Shown: positions 35,991 to 49,218 of the stretch, in pieces
How positions within the stretch are numbered: the stretch's first letter is position 1
How the letters are laid out: every line of letters begins with the position of its first letter
Assembly: GCA_030549775.1 (NCBI GenBank)
Contig: CM060172.1
Coordinates: forward strand, 9,411,861 to 9,475,860
Length of the DNA stretch: 64,000 nt
Direction of reading: 5' to 3'
DNA from: Tamarix chinensis
Lineage: Eukaryota; Streptophyta; Magnoliopsida; Caryophyllales; Tamaricaceae
Program-made: the position numbers and the translations under genes
The notes under the pieces: generated by a model
The model's input: only the letters and a program-made list of their open reading frames with translations
Databases searched by the model: none
Told to the model about the DNA's origin: nothing

Positions 35991-37969
35991 TTAGAAAGTA
36001 ATATCTTCTAGAGTGAGAAACTATGATCGGCTTCAATATTTACAATATAAGCTTTTTAGATTTTGGTATGGTGGAGTCAATATATTCCAAAAGGTCAAAT
36101 ATTCATAGCTTGTGAACCATTAACTACATAATATGATCTATATTACAAAAGATACATGATAAATATGCAAAAACATGCATAAAACACCAATATTCATTGC
36201 AACACCTGTGATGATGGAAAAATTTATGTTTTAGTACAACTAAATTATATTTTATCCCTTTTAATAAGCTAAGGAAATGAAATTGAAAATATGAGAGGCT
36301 CATTCCATAAATATCATATCAAAATTCTCTTTAAAATCCATCATAACAACATATAAACTAGAATTTCACTCTAGCATGATAAAGTTTTTTCTAATGAGTT
36401 TATAAGGTTTATCAACAATAGGAAAAGATTAATAACCATTTATAACTCCATTAGTGGCCTTATTTAATCCTATAAAATCAATATAAAATATTAGACAAAT
36501 TAAACCCTTAGAAGCATAATAAATAAGAAAGTTTTGAAGAGGATAAGATAACAATTCTTATTGTGAATTGTGGAAAAAAGCTCAAGCTTCATCAATTGTG
36601 GGAATATGGCCATGGAGATACTAAATGTATAAGGAAGAAGGATTAGAATGGTGGCGTGCCAAGGTAAGAAGAATAACAATTTAAGTGAGAAGAAAACATG
36701 CATTGGAGAAGACTTGTTATAGAAGGAGGTTTAGGTGGAGTGGCATATGTTACCTTTCACATGCCATATGTTACATTAAGAGAGGGGGTTTAGTTTGGCT
36801 TTCTTACACTTATCTTAAAGGGTTAGGATTTTATCTTGAGAAATATAGAGGGTATCTCAAAATATAGGGACAATATTTGAGATAGAAACTTAAGTTTTGG
36901 TAGTTGATTTTACTTGAAAATGGAAAATTTATCTTTAAATAATAATAAAAAGTTAAAATATTTTAAAATCATTTTCACTGTGGAATAAAAAAATAAAATA
37001 ACCCTTGATTTTTTTTAAGGCACAAAATGTAATAAAAACTAATTGAGATGGAATTAGTGCTTTTCGTCAAAACATACATTTACTATTCTTTAAAGTGGCT
37101 AGAAAAATTATAAAAAGCTAAGGAAATAAAATGTGATAAATTTAGAATGATTCAAGAGAATTTAACTGGCCAAAAGTGGCTTTAAAAACTCATAGAACAA
37201 AATTGTGAGTAAGGGTACAAATAATGGATCAAAATATTTCTAAAACATAATTAGAGTTTTAATTTCTTACAAAAGATGTAATAAATATTTAAATAATATA
37301 ACTTTATCATTTTTGTTTTATAAAAAATATATTTGAGAAGTGGGGTATTATAAAGAAATTGTAGAAGAATAACATGCTTCCCAAAAGGAAAAAGAGAAAA
37401 GAGAAAAAAATTAGAGTCAAAATTGTTACTTAAAAATAAACTAAACTGTCAGAGCTATCAGGCCAGCACCATGACAACAACGACCAACCTCTAGCAACAA
37501 CAGGAAAAAACCCTTTAATAATGGAGATTCATTTTCATTCATTTGAGTTTAGCTTAGTGGATGAAGTAAAAGACAAACAAAGGTCAAGTGGTTAGGTATC
37601 ATATGGTGACTTTATTTTTGTGCCTAATTACTATTATATTGCCCTTGTAATGGTTTAAAAATAAGGAAAAAAAATAAAGATTTAGAAAAAAAAACCAATA
37701 CCAATATCTAACTGGTCATGTTCTTTAATACCAAAAATAAAGCTTTTGGATCTTGGTTTTTCACAAATTCAGTTGGTTTGGCCACTTTTCCACTAGTTCT
37801 TTAATACAACTGGTCATGTTCCCTATTTTAACTAGTATGGGCATTGATTCACCGCCTAACTAGTCCTATTGTCAAGTTCGCTTTAGTATTTATAATTATG
37901 CAAGAAACTTTGCCAAAAATTGACATGATACACCAATCCACCCTTTTTTGTGTCTCAGAGGACGAGGCC
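35991..37969. other. AT-rich non-coding stretch
   Basis: About 2 kb with no protein domain, tRNA or tandem array that I can recognise. Frames of about 60-67 codons (36500-36703, 36685-36867) are chance. Near 37730-37860 there are ACTGGTCATGTT and CAGTTGGTTTGG words like the family F motif, too few to assign. Confidence 0.35.
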
Positions 37970-40900
37970 TATAATACCTTAAAATTTTATCTAATATTAA
38001 TCTTAATTAATTAATATTTTAGCCTAATCCTAATCTTTTTTTTTGTGTAACTAATATTTTTAGTCCTAACCCCAGATTATAGATAAAATAATTTTTACCC
38101 TAATCCTTTAATATTAAACTTAAACCTAATCTTAATCCTAATCCTAAAAAATTATTTTTTTCCCTTCTTCCCTCTCATTTTTTCTTTTTCTTTTCCATTA
38201 TGTTCCTAGTCACATCTCCTCTTTTTGATCATCCCTTCCCTTTCCCCTTTGATCCATGTACAAAATTCCTTATATGGCTCCTTTCCCCCTTTTTCCTTTC
38301 CTAGCCATTCACCTAATTTGGGATAAATTACTATCATTTTAAAATTTTTCTACCAAAATTATGATGATTGGATTATGGTTATATCTATGCTCTAAATTTG
38401 AAGGCCATGATATCCTTCTTACTTGCTGAATTAAGGAACAATAAAGCCACATGAGAATCTATGCACACATGCCCCAAGCCACCACCTTTTTGTTCACTTG
38501 TTTTTCTCATTAAAGTGGCTCCTTTTTTAACTTCCTATTCAGCTAAGAAGGACACAAAACTCCAGCCTAGTCAATCAACAACAACTGCTACCATCACCTG
38601 CCAAAACCTGCATGTGGGGATCCTTTTGGGGAGTTTTTTGGCATGCAAATTATAAGGAAAAGGCAAATACAAAAGGTATTAAATTTCTAGGAAAATCAAA
38701 GTCAACAAGCATGGCATGGGAAGGACTCTTGTGTACATTTTCTATGGCTCATATACATCCCCTTAGAACAAAAATATATACTACCACCACCACTAATACC
38801 TATTAGCTACATTTTTTGCTATCTTTTTAGGCCACCTTTGGCACAAAAACATAGGGAATGGGACATGAATCAACACGAATAAGTTTCTTTTTCACTATTA
38901 GGAGAACACTCAAAAGGGCTAGTTGTACTTTAGCTTCTTTATGATGTTTTTAGCTAATTCACTCATGGAAATTGTCTAAATTAGATTGTCAAGGAATGGA
39001 AGGGGTATGAAGGTTGAAATTTCAATCATTAAGCGATCATTGGTTGATTCTTGTTTGGTTGGATTTGCACTAGCTTAGTTTTCTCCCTTAGATAACTTGC
39101 TAGCTTGTTTGTAACCAACTTAGACCCTTTTACTTATGTTAGTTTTAGTTGTAACCAAAAGCTTTCTAACATTTCCTATAAATTTTATAAATTTTGGAAT
39201 GAAAAAGAGAACTTGTTGGCTGCCAAATTTCTCTCAATTTTGAGATTGGACTTCAAAGTAGAGTGAATACTTTGCTTGAATTTTATCTTCAAATCTTGTT
39301 CCTTTTTTATCTCAAGTGATGTATAACTTTAGTGGTGGTTGCAAGTATATGAATCTAAGGGTTACTTAGGTTCTTATTTTCCTCTTCTTCTACCCCATTT
39401 CCTAATTTTAATTTCGATGGTGATTTCCTAATCCACTATCTTCCTTAGAATGACCAATTTGTTTCCTATATGCATCAACACATACCACCCCAATACTCCA
39501 CCAACTTCCAACACCGCCTGCTGTAATGGACTACTTCCTACAACCCTACACCACCTTCCCTACACCACACCCATTCCAATGATCTCACCATCAGCATTTC
39601 CAACACCCACACCTTACCCCCAAGCACATGTATATATCTACATCACCCTTCTTAACTTCTCCCCTCCTTCCCTTCCATTTTCATCAAGAATCTAACCTAG
39701 GCCACCTTTATTTCTCTTACTTCTTCTTGTTCTATTTGTCGATATCCTACAACCACACCACTCTCCACCACTGACCACTAAACACTACCATTTCCTTAGA
39801 AACTAACAACCACTACATTCCCATCAAACTCCTTAGACTTCTTCCAACCAAAATCACCCAAAATATTCTTTTCTGCCTCCTCAAATACTTGCTTTAGTTT
39901 TTATTGAAGAGAAAAACTATGCAACTTTCTATCTTGGACATATGTCCCCGTCCATACAGCCTATGCACGCCCTCTTACACAATCATGTGCATTATTCCTT
40001 AGCCCCGTGCTCCTTGTCTCACATAGATCATGTGCACCCAATGCACCACTTCGATCCCCTTTGGCCTTTTCCTTGAAAAAATTGTGCGCTCCTAGTTAGC
40101 ACACCCTATTCACCAATGTGCCTTTCACTACACTCCCATGTAGCACGAGCTCTTCAACTTATTTGGTTTTCTTCATTTTCACCCTCTTTTAACTTAGATT
40201 TTCACCCTCACCAATGTGTACTTTTGTATGAACTCTCATGTTTATTTTTTATTTTTATTTTATGTGGCTAATGGCATTATGATAATTTTGTGGTATGAAA
40301 TGTTATTTTGTATGATGAAAAAGGTGAGAAAATGTCTATGGCAACAATTATGTATATTATTGGGTAAGTCTTCTTTTACAAGTCAAGAAGGTTGGTATGA
40401 ATCATTTATCTAAATTGGGCTATGCTATTTGACTTTTATATATATTTATGGTTATGTATTTTCATGAGAATATATATAGAAGTTTTAAAATCATTCATCT
40501 TTGGACTTGTAGGGTTTTTGTGAAAATATGGGCATTTTAGCTATCTTAAAATTAATTTGGTCAATATAGATTTAAAATAAAAACCTCTAGGATTTTAATG
40601 TGTTAATTTGTACAAAATAGGTTAGATATATTATGTAGAATATTTGGAGTAAATATGAATGGCTTAAGTCCAATAAAGTGAGAAAATAACTTTAGTTAGA
40701 AATAGTAACCCTGGAGATAGGGTTATTAGCCCAGGTTTAAGATATTGGGATTAAACATTGATTTTTGAATAGCTTGTTACTAATAATAGTTTAGGAAGGT
40801 GGGTTAAATATGGTGGTTAAGTGATTAGTATAAGAGAATTTATGCTTACCTTATGGAACTAGACTTTCTTAAGAGAAATATGACCTTTTTCCTTTGGGGA

Positions 40901-41055
40901 TGTATTGATATTCATGTGCTTGTATTTTATGTGTTATGAGTAATCATGTTAAGTTGGGTTATGTGCCACATGTATCCACATGTATTCCTGCATAATGATC
41001 TAAAGATAAATAATAATTAATAAGATATTAATCATTTAAAGTGAAGGATCACATA
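37970..41055 (+). mobile_element. LTR fragment, family H, plus orientation
   Basis: It starts TATAATACCTTAAAATTTTATC, followed by TTAATCCTAATCCTAA-type text. This matches the reverse complement of the right end of the B LTR (49500-49759). The C/T-rich stretch near 38158-38300 corresponds to the B leader. At its other end the block AATAAGATATTAATCATTTAAAG matches the reverse complement of the B LTR near 55540. It stops at 41055 where LTR D begins; the remainder is not seen in the window. Frames inside (38461-38806, 39450-39695, 40216-40413) have no domain. Confidence 0.55.
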
Positions 41056-41133
41056 TATTACACCCCCAAAATTTGCTGCTAAAAAATTTCTTTTCAGTGA
41101 AAGCATAAAATAAGCATAATTAGGTGTTACCAT
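41056..41133 (-). mobile_element. LTR start, element D (78 bp)
   Basis: TATTACACCCCCAAAATTTG followed by GCTGCTAAAAAATTTC is the start of a B-like LTR with TG decayed to TA. It ends at ACCAT (41129-41133), the TSD of element B. Past B the sequence resumes at 57623 as gag rather than LTR, so most of the D LTR is deleted. Confidence 0.55.
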
Positions 41134-41456
41134 TGTCATGCCCCTAAAATTTATTATTGAAAAATTTTAGTTTTGCAGTGGAAGCATAAAATCAAACACT
41201 GGCTTACTAGCCTATCCTTAAGTCAATAATAAGGTAAAACAATTTCAATTTCTAAATTAGATAAAAAGAAAATGAGAGGAGTTTCATAAACTTAAATATG
41301 AGTTTGGAGAGTACTCTAAGTACAATAATCCAAAATATAGACAAAAGGGATATTATATAATACCCCCAAAATTTACTATTGAAAAATTTTATTTCATTTA
41401 AAGAAAATAGCAAAAGAAAAAAGGAAAAACCGTGAATTTTTGGAATATTATAGCCA

Positions 41457-41502
41457 CACTTAATACTAGACTGGTATTCTCCTACCGTTTTAGTACCAAG
41501 TG
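41457..41502 (-). other. Near-terminal hairpin of family E (E5 copy)
   Basis: Arms CACTTAATACTAGACTGG and CCGTTTTAGTACCAAGTG: the same structure as in the other copies, weakened by transitions. Confidence 0.6.
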
Positions 41503-41564
41503 CTAAGCCTAAAAGATCAAAATACAATTTCCTCAAAATTAGACTTTATTTAAATTAGAGTAGT

Positions 41565-42421
41565 TGATATGAATCTCCAAAATTTTTATTTAAATAATTT
41601 TATTAATTGTTATAGATCACTTTGTGCTTATAATTATTTTTCTTATTGTGTGCTTGATTAGGAAATTAATGTAGAACATGGGGAAATGGAACCAAAGGTT
41701 GCTGTAGCTGCTGAGAGGAATTGTTGTAGAATTTTCTTTTATGTTTGTTGTAGAAAATCCCATGTGATGCATTCGTCGGCAAATTTGGCTAATGGGGATT
41801 AAGTTGGCTGTGTAACCCGCCACCCGACCCATAATTATTTGGGTTAGTTGGAATGTGGGTTATTCATCCCTTGGTAACCATGATTAGCTAAGATAATTTC
41901 TAGCTGATGGGAATTATTTGTATCATTCATTACTTGTATTATTATGCCATGTAAAGTTGTAATTGGGTTGTTATTTCTTTATTCAGCCGTCGACCCATTG
42001 AAGTGCACCGGCTGATTCATTGGGCTGAATTGTTGTATACGGTCGATAGGCCTGCGATGTGTATTGTACGCTTACCTTTGTATTGTATACGCCATATATA
42101 TATGGCATATACCGTATGTACCGATCACTTTTTTGGTGGAATGCAATTTTGAGACCTTTCTGGAATTCTCTCTGCTCTCTCTCTCGACTCTCCCTCTCTC
42201 TCGCGTGACCTTCTCGTTCGCATTCTTCTTGCCCCTTCTTCTTGATCTCTTCTTGATCTTCTTTGCTCTATAACTTCAGCAGTCGTTGATTCAACTATGC
42301 TATGAGTTTCTGATCTTCCTTTGGAGAAATCCTTAGGCTGATTGTTCGACAAATCGAACCCCGCGCTCAATTCCATTTGCGATCTGGTGAAACTTTCATG
42401 AAACCCTTCCAGGTTTCATCA
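41565..42421. mobile_element. Solo LTR nested in E5, 857 bp, probably Ty1/copia type
   Basis: It starts TGATATGAATCTCC and ends AGGTTTCATCA. A perfect TSD GTAGT lies at 41560-41564 and 42422-42426, and E1/E2 give the empty site. A TATA-like palindrome at 42091-42106 (GCCATATATATATGGC) precedes a C/T-rich stretch (42150-42260), as in an LTR promoter and leader, which would make the plus strand the transcribed one. The 83-codon minus and 69-codon plus frames cover the C/T tract and have no domain. Superfamily is inferred from size alone. Confidence 0.75.
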
Positions 42422-42597
42422 GTAGTGCAAATAAATACTTTACAAGAATAAAATCCACTAATAGTGGTTATCAATAATCAAGATCATTTACTAAGGAATT
42501 AAAAAGGTGGAAGAGCATCCTAAAAGTTCCCGGATAATCCTTACACTCGTACCTGATACCTGCTTGAATAGCACCTGTAATAAACCTACAAGGGACA

Positions 42598-42616
42598 CTG
42601 CCCATTGAATAGGCAG
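42598..42616 (-). other. Small hairpin, E5 copy
   Basis: CTGCC/GGCAG around CATTGAATA; a full Watson-Crick version of the E1 stem, and matched by TTGCC/GGCAG in E2 at 10675-10693. Confidence 0.5.
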
Positions 42617-42974
42617 GGGTCTATAAATGGAACCCTTCAGTACTATAGCACCGAATAACCCTTTATAGCAAACCAGTAAGGCCTGAATGCAACACATAAT
42701 ACATAGCGACATAGGACAATATCATATACATGCTTAGGAAAATCACAATCAATACCAGAATCAAAACACAATGCAACACCATAACGATACAAGATGCATA
42801 ACATAAAATCTGTATACTTAGAAATTCTATCATATACCCAAGTAGGGACAAGCACTAAAGCCAAACTCATGTCATATCATTAGATCATAACGTGAAATAA
42901 ATACTTTTGGTCTTAAGCCATTATTTAATCATTATTCAATCATCGTTTTTGAATTATATCCATATGAGTGTGGG

Positions 42975-43310
42975 GATTCCACTATTATAGTTGGTGGACC
43001 GGAAAAACTCCACAGGGCAAAATACACCTAATCATTATTATAGCCAGTGGACCGAAAATTATCCTCACTGGCCCTGACTCATGTGGTATTCCATTGTAAT
43101 TAATTAGTATATTCTTATGATTTATTACCATGCAAAGTTAGGTCTATCAATCTCAAAATCCCCTACTGTTATAGCCCGTGGACAGGAAAAATTCCATAGG
43201 GCAAAATGCTCCTGACAACTATTATAGTTGGTGGACAGAATATCACTCCACAGGACAACACACACCTGACCACTATTATAGTTGGTGGATCGAAAATTAT
43301 CCTCACGAGG
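42975..43310 (-). repeat. CCAC..GTGG dyad module array, E5
   Basis: Five or six diverged units such as CCACTATTATAGTTGGTGGACCGG, with AAAATGCTCCTGAC and ACACACCTGAC tails. The CCGG cores have mostly decayed to TTGG. Confidence 0.65.
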
Positions 43311-43719
43311 TTCGACTCGATAATATTTTACTGTAAGTAATTAATACTTTATTCGTGTCTTATTCAAAGATCCATTTATTTAATTCGAGGGAAGGAAAAT
43401 TGTCATGAATCCAGAGATACAAAGATATATTAGCTATAAAATCAAGCATTCCATATCAAACGTCATGGCATATGCAAAACCCTAACATGTACTTCAAACA
43501 TATCTAACATACATTTTCGTGCATATTTACAAAGATATACTTGCATAATTATGAGATAAACACTACATCACACCCTTAATTATCCATCCTACCCTAAGCT
43601 GTGCCATGTTCTTGTGAGACTCACTGACTTACTGAATACCCTTACCTTATTACTCACTATTACTTATGTCTGATTATGAAACTCATTTAATCCATTGACA
43701 TGTTAAACACAAGTTATCG

Positions 43720-44770
43720 ATTTACCCCTATCATCTTTACAAAGTTATTAAAATACCAATTTCTGCAAAATTACCAAGTCACCAATTTTCATTTGCTAAT
43801 TTACCATATTACCCTTCATATTTGTGTAATTACCAAATTACCCCTTGTATGTGTTAGATTACCAAATTATCCTCCATACTTATTAAATTTATCAAATTAC
43901 CCTTTTGGTTGGCTAAATTACCAAATTGCCCTTCTTATTTATTAAAATTACTAAGTTACCCTTTTAATTTACAAAATTGCCATAATACCCTTTCCTTTAT
44001 ATCAAATTACTAAAATAACCTTCTTCTTTATTAATTACCAAGTTACCCCTTTACTTTACAAAATTACCATAATACCCTTTCTTTTATACCAAATTACGAA
44101 AATAACCTTCTCCTTTATTAATTACTAAGTTACCCCTTTACTTTACAAAATTATCATAATACCCTTTCCTTTATACCAAATTAGCAAATTACCCTTCTCC
44201 TTTGTTAAATTATCATTTTACCCCTTTACTTACAAAATTACCAACATACCCTCTCTTTTTTTTTTACCAAATTACCAAATTACTCTTCTCCTTTATTAAA
44301 TTATCATTTTACCCATTTATTTATAAAATTACTAACATACCATCTCTTTTATGCCAAATTACCAAATTACCCTTCTCCTTTATTAAATTACCATTTTCCC
44401 TTTTACTTATAAAATTACTATAATACCCCTTCCTTTATACCAAATTATCAAAATATCCTTCTCCTTTATTTGAATACTAAGTTACCCCTTTACTTTACAA
44501 ATTACCATAATAACCTTTCCTTTATACCAAATTACTAAAATACCCTTCTCCATTATTAAACTATTAAGTTACCCCTTTACTTTACAAAATTACCATAATA
44601 CCCTTTCCATTATGCCACATTACCAAAATAACCTTTTTCTTTATTAAATTACCAAGTTATCCCCCCTTTCCATGTAAAATTACTAAAATACCATCCTTTA
44701 CCAGTTTACCCCATTTACTCTTATAATTTACCATTTTTCCCTATTATAACACTTTTACCAAAATACCCTC
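43720..44770. repeat. AT-rich minisatellite, E5
   Basis: Diverged units built of AAATTACCAAATTACCCTTCTCC and TACAAAATTACCATAATACCC. Here several units combine into a longer period of about 60-75 bp (44040-44600). Frames within are artefacts. Confidence 0.75.
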
Positions 44771-45399
44771 ACTACATAAAATAATGGTATACATGTTCCA
44801 TACACATCATCCAACACCATCAACTATTATTATTTACCACACATATTTATTTAGGCCATGCTTTCACACATGAGAATTTACCCCTAGGGCTTACATTAAT
44901 ATTATCTATGCAAGAAATGGCCACATTAGCATATCATACCATACATATGTATTTAACACTATCATTAATAATAAGGCTCCTTCCCTTAAGCATTATTTCC
45001 ACACATGGCACATAAATTATCATGCTTTTCTTTTCATCAACCAACATATACCACTAAACACCTTATAGTTAACAACATATATCATGCATATAAACATATT
45101 AAAACCCTAATGCGCTAGTATACGTATATCCACATGTTTTAGTAGGGTATAACGATTACCTTATTTCCTGTAATAATCAAACCTTACCGGTACCCTAGTT
45201 AAAGGTTTAAACTTTGATTAGCAAAATCAGTACCTAAAAAATATTATTAATATTTATCATATTAGAGGGTAGAAAATCAAAAGGGATAATTTTATCAAAA
45301 ACTCAATTAAATATATACCAACATTAACCATTGTTATACCTGATAATTAATCCAAAAGTGGCTCAAATGAAAGTAGAACTCACGCTGCATGAGTAGCGT

Positions 45400-46640
45400 G
45401 AGCTACATGTAGAAATGAAAGGGAGAAGGGACCGAAGAGGGAGAAGTGGGAGGAAGGGAGGTGTTTGGTTCGCATTGGGGTTTTGGGGGTGAGGTGGAGA
45501 GTAAGTGGAGGGGAGTCAGGGTAGTGGCTAAGTGTAGGGAAGGAGTAGAGGTGTAGGTGGTGGTCGAGGATTAGTGATTAGCGGATCAGGGCGGCGGTTG
45601 CAAGGCTACATAATTGGATGTAAGGATGGCGGAGGAGAAGGAGGAAGGAAAATGAAGGATAAAAAAGAGGGGATATTAGGGGATTTTCAGCCAAAGGGAG
45701 GACGTGGGGTGGTAGAGGAGGTGTTGGGGAGTGGATTGGTGGCTGTGGTGGCAACAGAAGAGGAAGGAGGGTGGCAGACGGTGGCGGTGCAGGGTGGAGG
45801 TCGAGAAGGGTGAAAGAAAAATAAAGGGGAAGGAAGGTGGCTACAGAGGTGTGTGGTGGTAGCTTGGTGGTGTAGGGTGGCAGGAGGTGGTGCCGGTGGT
45901 TAGCTAGGTAGTAGAGGCTATGGTTGAGGGTAGCAGAGAAAAAAAAGGGATGAGAAGATAAGGAAAGGAAGAGAAGGGAGAAGGCTCTGTAGGGAGGTGA
46001 AGGGAATCGAGGCAAGTCAAAAATGAGTAGAAGGGAAGATGATAAGGAGAAGAAAAGGAAGAGGGAAATGAGAGGAGGTAAGTGCTGATTGGGAGGTTGT
46101 AGTGGTAGGTGGTAGGGTGGTAGGTTGTAGGAAGAGGAAAGGAAGAAAAGGGAAGGAAGGGGCATATGGTGCAGGATGTGTATGGCCCAAAATAGTAGGA
46201 AAGGGATAGGGGAGATAGAGAGAGAGGGAGCAGGGTTGTACGGGAAGCGGTTGCAGGTGGCATACTAGGCTGCAACATTGAAGGATAAGGGAGGAGGAGT
46301 GAAGAAGAAGGAGAAGAAGGAAAGAAAAAAGGGGCAGGCTGGCCAGGCAAGGGAGAAAGAAGGGGGAGCGGGCCGACCCACGTGCGTGAGGGAGAGGGGA
46401 AAGAAAAATTGGGCTGGTCCAACCAGATGGGGAGAAAGGAAAAGAAAAAGAAGGGGGAAGATGGGTTGGAGCGACGGTGCAGAAAATGGAGAAGGAGAGG
46501 AGGAAGTGGGCCAATAGCCCAACACGAGGGGGAGGAGGTCGCAGGCCTGGCGGCTCGAAGGAGAAAAAGAAGGAAAAAAAAGAAAGAAAAAAGGGAAAGA
46601 GAAAAAATGAAAAAAAAGGAAAAAGGGGCAAAATAAAATT
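45400..46640. repeat. Purine-rich tract, E5
   Basis: Counterpart of the E1 and E2 tracts. The long minus frames of 195, 172, 204 and 143 codons lie here; they overlap each other in different frames and consist of Ser/Pro/Leu/Phe strings, as expected from translating a C/T-rich strand. Confidence 0.65.
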
Positions 46641-47604
46641 AAAATAAATTTTAAAATAAAGTTATTTAATATTTTTGATAGATAAATAACTTTCATAATT
46701 TAATATATATATAGGTTTAAAAAGAATAATTTTAGGAGAATATTGGATTGAAAAATTATTGAAATGAAATGAGTATTATAAAATAACAAAATATTTATTT
46801 TCATTTATTATATATTCATATTCATTTTTATACACTCAAAAATTAACAAAATAATTAAATTAAATAAATTTAAAAGTTAATTTATCCTAATTAATGGTTA
46901 TTTATTAAATTCTAGGTTTTAGATTTTAGGGTATCATATATTATGGGTCTATGAGTCCCAAAAGGGTATTTGAATAAAACCATTATCCAGATAAATATGA
47001 CTCTATGCCCCAAATCCCTAATACATAAAATCACTCCATCCCATATAAGACATCATAAGCGGTAAAATCACTTTCTTGGTTCTCATCGACCTACACATAA
47101 ATGTTTGGTTCATCTACTCGTGGAAATGAGTACCATCTATGAAAAGGATGATCAACATTCTATGTAATGAGTAAGGTAACAATACCTCCAAAATAGGGAA
47201 AACAAAAAATTACAAGCATTCATATCGGAAATCAAGCAGACATGTGAGATACAACAATTGATGCAAGGTAATGACTAATTTTGTATTCATACCATTAGAA
47301 TATAATATGATCCATTATTTTATTTATGTTGATTTTAGGAACCCTACTAATCTCAATTGATGGAACAATTATCTAAATTTTGCAACCCTAAAGGAGAACG
47401 CTCTTGGCCACTATTCTCTAATTGTAAAACTGTTATCAATAGATAAAATCTTCGGGACAGAATGCTCCCAACCACTATTCCCGTCTAGTGGAATAGATAG
47501 GTACAACCAGTCCTAACTCTTATATTATTTCATTTTAAATAATTAGTATCTTATTAATAACAATTTTGGTGAATGCAAAACATAATTAAGGCAAGCAAGA
47601 CATC

Positions 47605-47607
<3 letters not shown>

Positions 47608-47655
<48 letters not shown>
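47608..47655. repeat. (TA)n microsatellite in the left B LTR
   Basis: 48 bp of alternating A and T. The right LTR has only a short ACATATAGATATT at the same site (near 55587). Confidence 0.95.
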
Positions 47656-47657
<2 letters not shown>

Positions 47658-49065
47658 AGAGCATCTTAAAAGATTACTATCCACTGAGCTCCCAAAATCC
47701 TAATTTCACAAGTAAGTTATAACTCTTCCTATAAGACTCATATAATTACCCAAATTTAATATGCATCATTTAAAATACCAATATTAACAACATATCTAGA
47801 ATTTGGGGCATAACTCTAACGTTTACACATGTAATATTAATATAACAATTTTAATGTTAATTATGCCATTATCTCATTATGAGAAATCTAAGATACTAAG
47901 TAATCACTCCAAAAACTTCTCATGATATTATTATCACATTTTAATGCACCTAACAAGTTAAAAATATCTAAATTCCCATATTAACGCATATTGATCAAAA
48001 TGCCATCAAGCTAACCGATAACTCTTATTCTAAAAATCTTATATCTTCAATTATCATTATTTTTCAATCCTCCATTTATCATCATAACTCTTAGATATAC
48101 TTATTTCCCGATTATCATAATTTATTTGGTCCATATTACTCATCCACAAAATACTACTAATTAGTGTAACAACCTCATATCAGCACACCTTTCAACATTC
48201 TTACTCTCTTTCTATCATAAAATCCATATTATCATAACACAACATTAACAACATACATGTAACAATATAATCAAATAGAATGCTAAACACATAAAAGTCG
48301 GGCATTTAACACAAAAACCTAAACATCAACTTGTATCCTTACCAACAAGGATACTGTGCTCTAAACACGTAAATGCTAAACCGCTTCCTTTGAGATTACC
48401 AAAATATCACATATGAAAACAAGATAATACATGATTAGTCTTGAAGATTAAGATCAAGAGGAAATTTAAGGTAAAGATGGGTAAAAATAGAAATAACTAG
48501 AGTCAAAGAGAAGCTTGAGTCGTATGGAAGTGTGATGGAAGGTATGATGATGCTATGGTGAAATTTTGGTTCAATTTGGATGAGGCTAATGTGTATAAAA
48601 AGGGATACATGACTAAAAATATGGCGTTTCATTGGCTTAAGGCAAGTTGTGCACTCCTAAGCCGTGAGCTGAGAAGTCGCACAGGAAAGTTGTATGAAGG
48701 AGGCACGACTATGCTCATGTATTGCATGTAGAGGTAATAACAAATAGGGATACACTGGCTTGTTGGGGAGGGGCATGAGTTGTGCTTATATGCATTGGAA
48801 AACTATGTTAGCACGTACAGGTGTGTGAAAAGGAAAAAGAGTGGTGCACGGTTGTGAAAGAGATAGTGGGTGAGCCATGTGCTTTACGAAGTGCTGTAGT
48901 AGCAAGGAAAGAAGAGTGGAAAACGATGGTGGTGGGCGGTGATGGTCAGTGACAATGAGGGGGAGCAAGGGGGTGGTTATGGTGGTTGATTCACCAAGCA
49001 CAAGGCGATGCTTGGTGGATATGCTGGTGCGTCGATGGTTATAATGGTGGGTCAGCACATGAAAT

Positions 49066-49218
49066 AGAAGTGGCTTGGGCAGGAGTTGGAAGAAGAAGAA
49101 GAAGAAGAAGAAGAAGAAGAAGAAGAAGAAGAAGAAGAAGAAGAAGAAGAAGAAGAAGAAGAAGAAGAAGAAGAATAAGAAGAAGAAGAAGGGGAGAAGT
49201 GGCTTGGGCAGGAGTTGG
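49066..49218. repeat. (AAG)n array with flanking direct repeats in the left B LTR
   Basis: About 34 GAA/AAG units (49089-49190, one interruption near 49174) lie between two identical 24-bp copies that end GGCTTGGGCAGGAGTTGG (49066-49089 and 49195-49218). The right LTR has about five units (57041-57059) and no such duplication. The poly-Arg and poly-Phe frames are artefacts. Confidence 0.9.

Larger units (their letters stand above)
41356..46938 (-). mobile_element. Giant LTR E5 (family E), with nested solo LTR
   Basis: It runs from TATAATACCCCCAAAATTTA to GATTTTAGGGTATCATA, with a TSD TATTA (41351-41355 and 46939-46943). The empty site in the other B LTR confirms insertion. Both terminal dinucleotides seem decayed (TA for TG and for CA), so the exact ends could shift by a base or two. 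Without the nested solo LTR it is about 4.72 kb. Contents follow E1: hairpin 41457-41502, small stem 42598-42616, modules, minisatellite, purine tract, AT-rich end. Confidence 0.8.

Noticed and set aside
31167..36108. ATTCATAG pair as TSD of the LINE
   Set aside because: The words are not directly next to the T-run or the 5' end, and such AT-rich 8-mers are common by chance here.
38461..39695. Possible small genes (64- and 81-codon frames)
   Set aside because: No domain, no splice or coding pattern, and they lie inside an LTR-like sequence (H).
45578..46696. Long minus frames of 195, 172, 204 and 143 codons
   Set aside because: They overlap in different frames over one low-complexity tract; low stop density is due to base composition.
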